DNA of 64,000 nt from an uncultured Clostridia bacterium. Lineage in GTDB: Bacteria; Bacillota; Clostridia; Christensenellales; Borkfalkiaceae. The position numbers and the translations under genes were made by a program. This document shows, in pieces, positions 17,619 through 26,078 of the stretch; the first letter of the stretch is position 1, and the number at the start of each line of letters is the position of its first letter. The DNA is taken from contig CAKQME010000008.1 of assembly GCA_934254815.1 (NCBI GenBank), forward strand, positions 54,267 through 118,266, given 5' to 3'. Below the pieces are notes generated by a model that saw only the letters and a list, made by a program, of their open reading frames with translations, had not been told where the DNA came from and did not search any database.

Positions 17619-17762
17619 ATGCAAAAAAAACAATATCAAAAGCCGACTATTGTAAGCATTGCGGACCTGCCGGATATAATGACTTTACTTAAATCGTCCG
17701 CAGACACGTTGTACAAATGGGACGACGGTTTACTTGAAAACGGAGGGGACTTCAATGAGTAA
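17619..17762 (+). CDS. 47-residue-class short peptide ahead of the surface-protein genes
   Basis: A strong AAAGGAGG precedes ATG and a frame reading MQKKQYQKPTIVSIADLPDI, then a hydrophobic and an acidic segment, ending GGDFNE. The stop overlaps the ATG of the next gene (ATGAGTAA), so the two are coupled. The K-KP-I pattern at the start is typical of short clostridial peptides of unknown role, some of which are thought to be secreted or modified. It has no signal peptide or Cys. It may be a leader peptide or a precursor peptide. Confidence 0.55.
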   Translation: MQKKQYQKPTIVSIADLPDIMTLLKSSADTLYKWDDGLLENGGDFNE

Positions 17763-19857
17763 AATTAAAAAATCTTTCATCGCTTTAATTTTTGCCGTAA
17801 TGGCGTTATCCCTTACGGCGGGTATAGTAACCGTAAACAAAAACTTTACCGCGCAGGCGGCGGACGAAGGTATCGTGGCAATCGAAATGATAGGCGGAGC
17901 GTCGGTTCGTTGCGCTACGGAAAACGAAGTAACCACCGCGGGTATAAGATTTTCTGCAAAAGTGGCAAACGAATATCTTACCGATGATTATACGGTAGGA
18001 ATGTCTATCAGTAACGGCAGCGAAACGAGATTTTTTGCCGCGAAAAAATATTCTAAAATAGATGATAATTACAGCAGGTTCAACGTGGTTTTAAACAACG
18101 TCGATTCCGACACTGTTTTTAAAGCGATTGCAAAAATAAAAAATGCCGAAGGCGTAGTCGCGGAAGCCCCGCATTATTCCGAAAGATCTTTCAGACAGGT
18201 TGTAGACACTGCAAGTATGGCGGGGGATTTCGATAATTACGACGAGGAAGAAAAACTCGACTACGAAAAATTAAAAACCATGGTTTCGGAAAATCTGACC
18301 GAAAAGGTAAACGGAGAATTATACGGAGCGAGCGTAAAAAGCCGTTTCCCCGAAAAGATTACTTACGTTTATACGCAAAATGCGGCGGATTTGGCAAACG
18401 GAGCAAATATAGGTATAAAAGCAAGCGCGTCCTACGATAAAGATGGTACCGCGTATTATTTACCTATATATATAAATGCCGAAATGCGGGCGGGTAAGAC
18501 TTATGGTTTTACTTTTGATTTTAAAATTCTAAATAACGGTGGAAACTCAAATTTTTATTACTTGTTAAACGTTGCAGATAGCACCGCATACACGGGAAAC
18601 GGCTTTTCGAGCGTAAGGGCGATTAACGGCTCGTACTACAATGTTGGAAACAACGTATATTCTTGTACTCATTCCGTTACGGCGGATAAAGATTACGGCG
18701 CGGGTAATCCGTTCGCTTTGTACGTCGTATTGTCAAATTATAATTTCAAGAATTTCGAGTTTACGCTTTGCAACCTGAAAATGAACGATTCTTACGATCC
18801 CCAATTGAAGGTATTGCATGCGTATTCGGATAAAGCAGACGTCGCAATAACCGAGAGTACGATTGCTGCCGAAAACGTCGGATATTATGCTAAAGGAGAA
18901 AAGGTCGTAAAAATTCAGAATAACGAAAAAGTCAATCAAGCCATAAAAATAGTTACTCCTTACGATTTAGAGAAAGGCAAGACTTACGCGTTTTATTTTG
19001 TAATGCGTCAGGCGTGCGAATCGTCAGCGTCGTTCCAACACTTCACTTCTAATATTACGGCTGCGTTGAAAAGCGGTGCGACTTCCGTTACGGGGGCTGC
19101 GAAGTTGGCGGATTTATCCGGTACAACCGATTATTCGGCTTTAAGCGCGAAGAGCGAAGTAAAACTTTTAAACAGAATAGATTTTACGGCGGCGATAAAC
19201 GCTACTGACGTGGTTTTAGAATTGAATTTCGGCGCAATCTTTCCTAAACTCGACGTTGAAATCAGTCAGATCGTGTGCGTTGAAATAGATAGTGCCGAAG
19301 CGGTGGCGAAATTTACCCAAAAGGCAATCTCGTACTATAAGTACACGAACGCGTGGTTATCCGATGACGATAAATATCTGACCGGCGACGCGAAATATGC
19401 AATAGTAGTAAATAAATACAGAGACGCAAACGAAGACTCCTCGATAAAAGAGGACAGCAGGGTTGATTATTCTACCGGCATTTCTTTAAAAGCAGGTTCT
19501 TACACGATATCCTACGATATAGTTGTAGATAAAGATTATCCGTTAGGAACTTATAACGGAAGTACGTTTACGAATGCCGATAATAAATTATTTGCAGGCG
19601 TTGCGGGCGTTTACGGTTATTTAGGCACGGACGGCACGTTAGATACCACCCTCGGCACGAATTCGTTGCAGGAACTTTGCAGTAGCGGAAAAGCGACGAA
19701 AACGACCGTCGGCAATAAAACCGTTTACCACGTAACGATTGAAGCGACTACGACGAGCGATATCGACGATTTAACGTTTACTTTCTACTTCTACAATAAC
19801 AGAAGAGGTACGATGGGATTGTGCAATTTTGCCGTAACTCCGTCGGAAAACGCTTAA
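17755..19857 (+). CDS. secreted protein with carbohydrate-binding-like module
   Basis: 700 residues from the ATG at 17755. The signal peptide ends near AQAAD (residue 35). Residues 36-190 are an unassigned domain, and residues 200-355 are a jelly-roll-like domain (YGFTFDFKILNNGG). Residues about 361-700 are a module that occurs twice more in the next gene, with KGKTYAFYF, LTGDAKYAIVVNKYRDAN, DYPLGTYNGSTF, VYGYLG and a GTMGLCNF end. No catalytic motif is visible. Being first in a glycan operon, it probably binds polysaccharide outside the cell. Confidence 0.7.
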   Translation: MSKIKKSFIALIFAVMALSLTAGIVTVNKNFTAQAADEGIVAIEMIGGASVRCATENEVTTAGIRFSAKVANEYLTDDYTVGMSISNGSETRFFAAKKYSKIDDNYSRFNVVLNNVDSDTVFKAIAKIKNAEGVVAEAPHYSERSFRQVVDTASMAGDFDNYDEEEKLDYEKLKTMVSENLTEKVNGELYGASVKSRFPEKITYVYTQNAADLANGANIGIKASASYDKDGTAYYLPIYINAEMRAGKTYGFTFDFKILNNGGNSNFYYLLNVADSTAYTGNGFSSVRAINGSYYNVGNNVYSCTHSVTADKDYGAGNPFALYVVLSNYNFKNFEFTLCNLKMNDSYDPQLKVLHAYSDKADVAITESTIAAENVGYYAKGEKVVKIQNNEKVNQAIKIVTPYDLEKGKTYAFYFVMRQACESSASFQHFTSNITAALKSGATSVTGAAKLADLSGTTDYSALSAKSEVKLLNRIDFTAAINATDVVLELNFGAIFPKLDVEISQIVCVEIDSAEAVAKFTQKAISYYKYTNAWLSDDDKYLTGDAKYAIVVNKYRDANEDSSIKEDSRVDYSTGISLKAGSYTISYDIVVDKDYPLGTYNGSTFTNADNKLFAGVAGVYGYLGTDGTLDTTLGTNSLQELCSSGKATKTTVGNKTVYHVTIEATTTSDIDDLTFTFYFYNNRRGTMGLCNFAVTPSENA

Positions 19858-19897
19858 TAGTTTAAATTCGAGATAAAATATTATTGCGGGTAGGAAA

Positions 19898-22612
19898 ATG
19901 AGATTGAGAAAAATATCTATACTTTTCATAACGATAATTGCAATTCTCGCCTGTTTCGCTTTTTACGGGTGCAAAAAAGGCAACGCCGATAATAGCGATA
20001 GCAGCAGCGGAAGCAGTAGCGGCAGTATCGCCGTTTCGACTTTATCTATCGTCGGCACTCCGACCGATACGGTTATCTTCAACGATTATAATAATCAATT
20101 CAAATTGAGTTGCGCCGTCGACGGCGATTACGAAGTCGTCTGGAATTCTTCCGACGAAAAAGTGTTGACCGTTAAAAACGGTTTGGTTAAAATTTTGAGC
20201 GAAGGCAGTGCGGTTGTTACTGCCTCGCTTAAAGACCGCGACGTAAGCGACGGCGTTACGATAAACACGAAATTGCTCGGATTGAAAATAAACGGTTTCC
20301 CCGAAAACGAGGTCGAATTAGGCGAAGATTTACCTTCGTTGACTGCTTCCGTCATCAGTAACGGAACGGAAGAATTCGACGTCGTATGGAAATCGTCCGA
20401 GCCGAGCGTGGCTACTATCGACGATAACGGCAAAATTACTATAATTTCGGCGGGAACGACCGTTATTAAGGCGGAAAAATCTAACGACGACAAGGTTTTT
20501 GACATAAAGACCTTATGCGTTAAAGACACGACAGAAGAGATTACTCCGATGCTTACCGAAAGTACGATACCGGTAATAAACGGAGAGGATAAGGGAAATT
20601 TATTCAGCCGCGACGATAAAGTTTATAAAATCGTTTCGGAATTAAAGAGAAAGCATACTGCGAAAATCAATACGGAGATATCCGTCGTAAAGGGTAAATC
20701 TTATTATTTCTATTTCGGTATACGTCAGAATTGCGAAATGGTAAATACCGCGGCGTTGACCGACTCGATATCCGCTTCGATATTAAGCGGCGACGAATTT
20801 ATCGTTAAAGATAAAGCGTTGAGCGAAATTTCAACCGTTTCCGATTATTCGTCGTTGTTCGCGAATACTTCCGTAAAATTGCTCAATAAAATCGAATTTA
20901 CGGCGGAAGAAAGTTTCAACGACTTGGTTTTACGTCTCGACGTAACGAACGCTTTTACGAAGTTGGATTTAGAGATAAGCAACGTTATTTGCGTTGAAAA
21001 GTCCGAAAACAGCGACAGCGTGGTAAAATTCAATGCGCCGTGGTATCCGTATAACAACTACACCAACGCGTGGATTACGGACGACGCCGATTATCTGACG
21101 GGCGACGCGAAGTATGCGATAGTCGTAAATAAGTACAAAGACGCAAACGAAGACAAGTCTTTGAAAGATATGACTTTCGATTATTCTACGGGAATATCGG
21201 TAAAAAGCGGTTCGTCTTACAGAATAAGTTACGATATAGTAGTGAGCGACGATTACCCGTTGGGGACTTATAACGGTTCGACATTTACCAAAGCCGACAA
21301 CAAAATTTTCACCGGAATAACTAAACTTTACGGTTATCTCGGCTCGGACGGAAAATCCGGCGACACAAGCGACGGCGACGGATTTTCGCTTGCCGAACTC
21401 GTGAGAGGCGGAAGAGCGACGAAGATTTCGACGAACGGTAAAACCGTTTATCATATTTCGATAGAAGCAACGGCAACCGTTGATATGGGCGACCTCGTGT
21501 TTACGTTTTTCTTCTACAACAACAGAAGCGGAACGATGGGGCTATGTAATTTCGAAGTGGAAGAATTCACGACGAATAAAATAGATCCCGTTTACACGGA
21601 AAGCGATATACCCGTTATAAACGGCAAAGACAGCGGAAACGTATACTGTGCGACAAGCGATAAGGTATACAAAATCAAAGCCGAAGAAGGCGGCGAATAT
21701 AAATCGGAAATTTACACGACCGTCGATTTGGTCAAAGGTAAAAATTACGTTTTGTATTATTGCTTGCGTCAGGCATCGGAACTCGGCAATGCCGCCGATT
21801 TCACCGGGGCTGTATCCGTATCGTTGCGTAACGGAGATAATTATATTGTGCAGGGTAAAACGGTAGGAGAAACGTCTTATGCGACGAATTTTTCGGGTTT
21901 ATATTCTAACACTGCCGTAAAATTATTCAATAAAATTAAATTTACGGCAAATAGCGACGTTTCGGGTCTGATAATTGAAATAAAGACGAAAGACGTCTTT
22001 ACGAAACTCGATATAGAAATAAGCGATTTGGTTTGCGCCGAAATTTCCGCAGAATCGGACGGCGTCGTTAAATTTAATTCTACACTGTACCCTTATGGTA
22101 ACTATACAAACTCTTGGGTTACCGATAACGCGAATTACCTGACGGGCGAAGCAAAATACGCTTTAATCGTAAACAGATATAAAGACGCGAATCAGGATAA
22201 TACCATTAAAGATTCGAGGTTGAATTTTTCCACGGGAGTGGGCATAACGGCAGGTAAAAATTATACGATCACCTACGATCTGGTCGTGAATAACGATCAT
22301 CCGTTGGGAACTTATAACGGTACGACGTTTACGAAAAAAGACGCGGATATATACGCAGGCGTCGTCGGTTTGTATGGCTATTTAGGCTCAAACGGCTCGT
22401 CGACGAACCAAAAAGGCTCGTATTCGTTGGCGGATTTGTGTAACAGCGGTATGGCAACGAAAACGGTTGACGGCAACAAGACGGTATACAGCATTTCCGT
22501 TGACGTCGTCGCGCCGAAAGATATGAGCGACCTCGTATTCACGTTTTTGTTTAACGCGAACAGGAGCGGAACTATGTCGCTTTGCAATTTTAAAGTATCG
22601 GAACGCGCCTGA
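19898..22612 (+). CDS. lipoprotein with BIG2 domains and two copies of the shared module
   Basis: 904 residues. The signal ends at a lipobox-like FYGC, followed by a Ser/Gly linker (SSSGSSSGS). Two bacterial Ig-like (BIG2) domains lie at about 45-210, the second with VWKSSEPSVATIDDNGKI. Two copies of the ~340-residue module seen in the preceding gene follow at about 212-555 and 556-904, each ending in GTM(G/S)LCNF. It is anchored on the membrane's outer face and lies next to the ABC importer genes, so a glycan-capture role is likely. No enzyme motif is visible. Confidence 0.7.
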   Translation: MRLRKISILFITIIAILACFAFYGCKKGNADNSDSSSGSSSGSIAVSTLSIVGTPTDTVIFNDYNNQFKLSCAVDGDYEVVWNSSDEKVLTVKNGLVKILSEGSAVVTASLKDRDVSDGVTINTKLLGLKINGFPENEVELGEDLPSLTASVISNGTEEFDVVWKSSEPSVATIDDNGKITIISAGTTVIKAEKSNDDKVFDIKTLCVKDTTEEITPMLTESTIPVINGEDKGNLFSRDDKVYKIVSELKRKHTAKINTEISVVKGKSYYFYFGIRQNCEMVNTAALTDSISASILSGDEFIVKDKALSEISTVSDYSSLFANTSVKLLNKIEFTAEESFNDLVLRLDVTNAFTKLDLEISNVICVEKSENSDSVVKFNAPWYPYNNYTNAWITDDADYLTGDAKYAIVVNKYKDANEDKSLKDMTFDYSTGISVKSGSSYRISYDIVVSDDYPLGTYNGSTFTKADNKIFTGITKLYGYLGSDGKSGDTSDGDGFSLAELVRGGRATKISTNGKTVYHISIEATATVDMGDLVFTFFFYNNRSGTMGLCNFEVEEFTTNKIDPVYTESDIPVINGKDSGNVYCATSDKVYKIKAEEGGEYKSEIYTTVDLVKGKNYVLYYCLRQASELGNAADFTGAVSVSLRNGDNYIVQGKTVGETSYATNFSGLYSNTAVKLFNKIKFTANSDVSGLIIEIKTKDVFTKLDIEISDLVCAEISAESDGVVKFNSTLYPYGNYTNSWVTDNANYLTGEAKYALIVNRYKDANQDNTIKDSRLNFSTGVGITAGKNYTITYDLVVNNDHPLGTYNGTTFTKKDADIYAGVVGLYGYLGSNGSSTNQKGSYSLADLCNSGMATKTVDGNKTVYSISVDVVAPKDMSDLVFTFLFNANRSGTMSLCNFKVSERA

Positions 22613-22629
22613 CGTACAAAGGAGTTTTT

Positions 22630-23502
22630 ATGATAAAAAAGGTAAAAGATGATTCGAGAATTTTAAACGCCAATAAACCTTTTTTGATAACTATTTGCGT
22701 AATATTCTTTTTATACAGTTTTACGTTGATATTCCCTTTCTTGTGGCTCATCAACAATTCCGTCAAAGGGAAAATGGATTTTTTAAACAATCCTATGTCT
22801 TTGACGTCGCTGAGTAATTTACATCTTGATAATTACCTCGTAATGTTTACGACGTTCAATTTGCCTAAAATGTTTTTAAATACTTTGGCTATGTGCTTAA
22901 TATTGCCTACGGTATCGATTTTTATGTCGAATATGGCGGCTTACGCCGTTGCCAAATGTAAATTTATAGGTAAAAGATTATGTTACTTTCTGGCAATGGT
23001 CAATATCTTCGTTCACATTTCGGGAACGTTACCCGTTCTTTATAAATTGATGACCGATCTAGGGCTTATTGATTCGCTTTTCGGTATCGTGATAATGGGC
23101 GCGGGAGGATTGAACTTTCAGTTTTTGATATTCCACGGAATTTATAGCAATATTTCAAAGGAATATAAGGAGGCGGCGGAAATTGACGGCGCGGGCAGGT
23201 TCAGAATATTCGTGCAGATATATTTCCCGCAAGTTATTCCCACTTCGCTATCGTTCTGGCTGTTAGGTTTTATCGGTCAGTGGAACAACTATGCTACGCC
23301 GTATTTGTTCTGGCCGAGCCAACAGACCATTTCTACGGGTATCAAATACATTTCGGACAATATTACGGCGGGACCGTTTGCTATGGAGTATCCTAAATTG
23401 TTCGCGGCAATGATAATTACGATTATTCCCGTAATATTATTGTTCGTCATATTCCAAAAGCCGATAAACAACCGAGATTTGGGCGGCGGAATAAAAGGCT
23501 GA
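22630..23502 (+). CDS. carbohydrate ABC transporter permease (MalG/LacG type)
   Basis: 290 residues with six hydrophobic segments. The EAA loop is clear near residues 180-200: EYKEAAEIDGAGRFRIF, followed by IYFPQVIPT. The WNNYATPYLFW segment is typical of MalG-type permeases. AAAGGAG precedes the ATG. It pairs with the permease at 25141 and the binding protein at 23533. It needs an ATPase, which is not encoded in this window. Confidence 0.9.
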   Translation: MIKKVKDDSRILNANKPFLITICVIFFLYSFTLIFPFLWLINNSVKGKMDFLNNPMSLTSLSNLHLDNYLVMFTTFNLPKMFLNTLAMCLILPTVSIFMSNMAAYAVAKCKFIGKRLCYFLAMVNIFVHISGTLPVLYKLMTDLGLIDSLFGIVIMGAGGLNFQFLIFHGIYSNISKEYKEAAEIDGAGRFRIFVQIYFPQVIPTSLSFWLLGFIGQWNNYATPYLFWPSQQTISTGIKYISDNITAGPFAMEYPKLFAAMIITIIPVILLFVIFQKPINNRDLGGGIKG

Positions 23503-23532
23503 TAAAAACGTTAATTTAAAGAGGAGAAAATC

Positions 23533-25125
23533 ATGAAAATTGCAAAAAAATTACTTACTTTATCTATCGCGCTCGTTTTAGGCGCTACTTCGTTGTCGAT
23601 GGTCGGCTGCGGTAAGAAGAACACGGGAAAGACAAACCAACTCAGGGTTACTTTCTTTGAAGGCGGATTCGGAAGAAAATGGCTCGAAAACGCGCTTAAC
23701 GATTTCGTTGCGAAGAAAAAGAGCGAGGGAACCGATGTTTCTTACGTTCTGGAAGGCAAGCCCGATTCCATTACTACGGAAGTTAAAACTTATTTAGGCT
23801 CGGGTAAAAACCTGTCCGACATCTATATGACGCAAAACGCCGAATGGCAGGGATTCGTTACCAACGGAAACAAACTTGCAAGTTTAGAGTCCGTGTATGA
23901 AACGGAAGTCGAAAGACTTGACGGATCTAAAGTCAAAGTTAAGGATTTGTTGCTTCCCGAAGTCGTTAAAAAGGGTTATATGCGCAGAAAAGCGGGACAA
24001 GGTAAAGAACAACCCTGGATTCTTCCTTGGGCTTTGCTTGAAACGAGTATTATCTACAACGAAGATTTAATGAAAAAAACTCCGAAGTCAACGGGCGGAT
24101 TCTGGACGGAAACGCCCAAAACGATGCAGGAACTTGCGGCTTTATGTAACGATATAAACGCTGCTAACGCGTCAAAAGTTTACGGCGGCGAGGTGGTTCC
24201 GTTCTCCTGGACTTACGGTAATATAAACTATTTCGAATACGTTTTAAACGTTCTTTGGGCGCAGCAACAAGGCGTCTACGAGTCGAGAATCGACGGCGAA
24301 GGCGCTTACTACGATTTTTGGAACTTTGAATCGCCTGACGTCTGGAAACAAACGGGTATACAAAAGGCTATCGACGAGTGGGCAAATATCATAGTCGATA
24401 AATCTACCGGCAAATGGAAGAACAGTTTCGACGAGAATTTTGTTTCTCAAAAGACGTTCATGGAGGCCGCTTTAAGTTTCTGTCAAGGCAAATCCGTTTT
24501 ATTTTTGGGTGGAAGTTTCTTTGAAAACGAAATGGGCATGTACGGCTATCTGGATCAGAATAACGACGGAAAGGCGGATTTCAACTACAAGATGATGTAC
24601 GTTCCGCTCTCTGCCGACGCGCTTAAAAACGAAGACGGAACGGATTCTATGATTAACTACTGCTCGGTAAACGATATGATGTTCGTCCCCGCCGAGGCGA
24701 CGAACGTTGAACTCGCAAAAGAATTTTTAGCGTTTATGTGCAACGAAAAATATCTTTTGGACTTCACGCTTCAAACGGGTTGTTTAAGACCTTTCGATTA
24801 CGATCCGGTCGAACTTACCAAAAACGACGGCAACGTTAAATGGAGCGATTTCTTCTTGTCTTGTTATGACATGAAGAAAAATGCGGACTACAACTTGTTC
24901 AACTTCCCGATGAATGCCGCTAAAACGGACAGCGTAAGTTTGTATTATACCACCTATACGCCCGTTTTGTTCCAAAGCCCCGGCGTGGCGCAATGTATGC
25001 GCAATATGAGAACGCAAACAGGCAAGCAAATTATGGTTGACGGTGTGAACGGCGACGGAAAAGGCAGCGTTTATGCAGAGTCGAAAAAAGTTTGGGATGA
25101 TTGGACTATTGCATTAGGACAATAA
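23533..25125 (+). CDS. extracellular sugar-binding lipoprotein
   Basis: 530 residues with a lipobox at LSMVGC (Cys near residue 26). The fold is that of family 1 solute-binding proteins: LRVTFFEGGFGRKWLENAL, then ASLESVYETEV, PWILPWALLETSIIYNEDLM and a conserved core with aromatic residues for sugar stacking. It lies between the two permease genes, so it should deliver an oligosaccharide to them. The exact substrate is unknown; neighbouring enzymes suggest rhamnose- and uronate-containing glycans. Confidence 0.9.
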   Translation: MKIAKKLLTLSIALVLGATSLSMVGCGKKNTGKTNQLRVTFFEGGFGRKWLENALNDFVAKKKSEGTDVSYVLEGKPDSITTEVKTYLGSGKNLSDIYMTQNAEWQGFVTNGNKLASLESVYETEVERLDGSKVKVKDLLLPEVVKKGYMRRKAGQGKEQPWILPWALLETSIIYNEDLMKKTPKSTGGFWTETPKTMQELAALCNDINAANASKVYGGEVVPFSWTYGNINYFEYVLNVLWAQQQGVYESRIDGEGAYYDFWNFESPDVWKQTGIQKAIDEWANIIVDKSTGKWKNSFDENFVSQKTFMEAALSFCQGKSVLFLGGSFFENEMGMYGYLDQNNDGKADFNYKMMYVPLSADALKNEDGTDSMINYCSVNDMMFVPAEATNVELAKEFLAFMCNEKYLLDFTLQTGCLRPFDYDPVELTKNDGNVKWSDFFLSCYDMKKNADYNLFNFPMNAAKTDSVSLYYTTYTPVLFQSPGVAQCMRNMRTQTGKQIMVDGVNGDGKGSVYAESKKVWDDWTIALGQ

Positions 25126-25140
25126 AACAGGTTTTGCTAT

Positions 25141-26064
25141 ATGAAAAAAATCAGAAAAAGCGTAATATACGATAACCTTTTCGGTTTTGCGTTGGTTATA
25201 CTTGCCGTTATACACTTTTGCGTATTCTGGATATACGTTAATTTCGATACGATTCTTATGACGTTTCAAAAATTTAACGTTTATACGGGTGAGTTGGAGT
25301 GGTACGGTTTAAATAACTATATAAGAGTTTTTCAACAAATGGTGTTGGGTAAGAATCCGAGTATGCAACGAGCGTTTTTTAACTCGTTTATGGCGATAGG
25401 CATTAACCTGATTATTTTACCCATAGCGATTTTCTCGGCTTACGCGTTTTATAAAAATATGCCTTGCACGACGTTTTTTTCGGTTATGTTCTACATACCG
25501 CAACTTATTTCGATAGTCGTTTTAACGATGTCGTTCAGATATATGTTCAGCGCGGATTTCGGCCCTGTGGCGTTATTAGTCGCAAAGATAAAGGGCGTTG
25601 AATCGGTTGACCTTATATCCGTCGAGTCGGACTTTTTGTGGCCGGTTATATGGTTGTTCTGTATTTGGTCGGGACTTGGCGCTAACGTTATAATGATGCG
25701 CGGCGCAATGAATAAAATCCCCAAAGAAATAAGCGAAAGCGCAATTCTGGAGGGGTGTGGGTTCTTTCAGGAACTCATATACATTGCACTCCCTATGAGT
25801 TTGTCCACTATCGGTATTTACTTCATACAAACGATGGGAGCGGCGTCGGGATTTTTGATGCCCCCGATGCTTATCGCTCAGAGCGGCGGCGACAACGGAA
25901 GATTTATGACTACCGCGTGGTTTATATTCGGTAATGCTAACTCGTCTAACGCGGGAACTATTATTACCGTTACTACTATAGGCGTATTGTTTACTTTGTT
26001 AAATACTCCGCTCATCGTATTGACGAGGTTTTTAGTGAAAAAACTTACTCCGGATCTTTCTTGA
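25141..26064 (+). CDS. sugar ABC transporter permease (MalF type)
   Basis: 307 residues with six membrane segments. The EAA motif is at about residues 195-215 (EISESAILEGCGFFQELIYI), with Ser/Ala in place of the usual EAA-AxxDGA, still followed by ALPMSLSTIG. It is the partner of the permease at 22630 and lies directly after the binding-protein gene. Confidence 0.88.
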   Translation: MKKIRKSVIYDNLFGFALVILAVIHFCVFWIYVNFDTILMTFQKFNVYTGELEWYGLNNYIRVFQQMVLGKNPSMQRAFFNSFMAIGINLIILPIAIFSAYAFYKNMPCTTFFSVMFYIPQLISIVVLTMSFRYMFSADFGPVALLVAKIKGVESVDLISVESDFLWPVIWLFCIWSGLGANVIMMRGAMNKIPKEISESAILEGCGFFQELIYIALPMSLSTIGIYFIQTMGAASGFLMPPMLIAQSGGDNGRFMTTAWFIFGNANSSNAGTIITVTTIGVLFTLLNTPLIVLTRFLVKKLTPDLS

Positions 26065-26078
26065 TATAGGTGAAGTAT

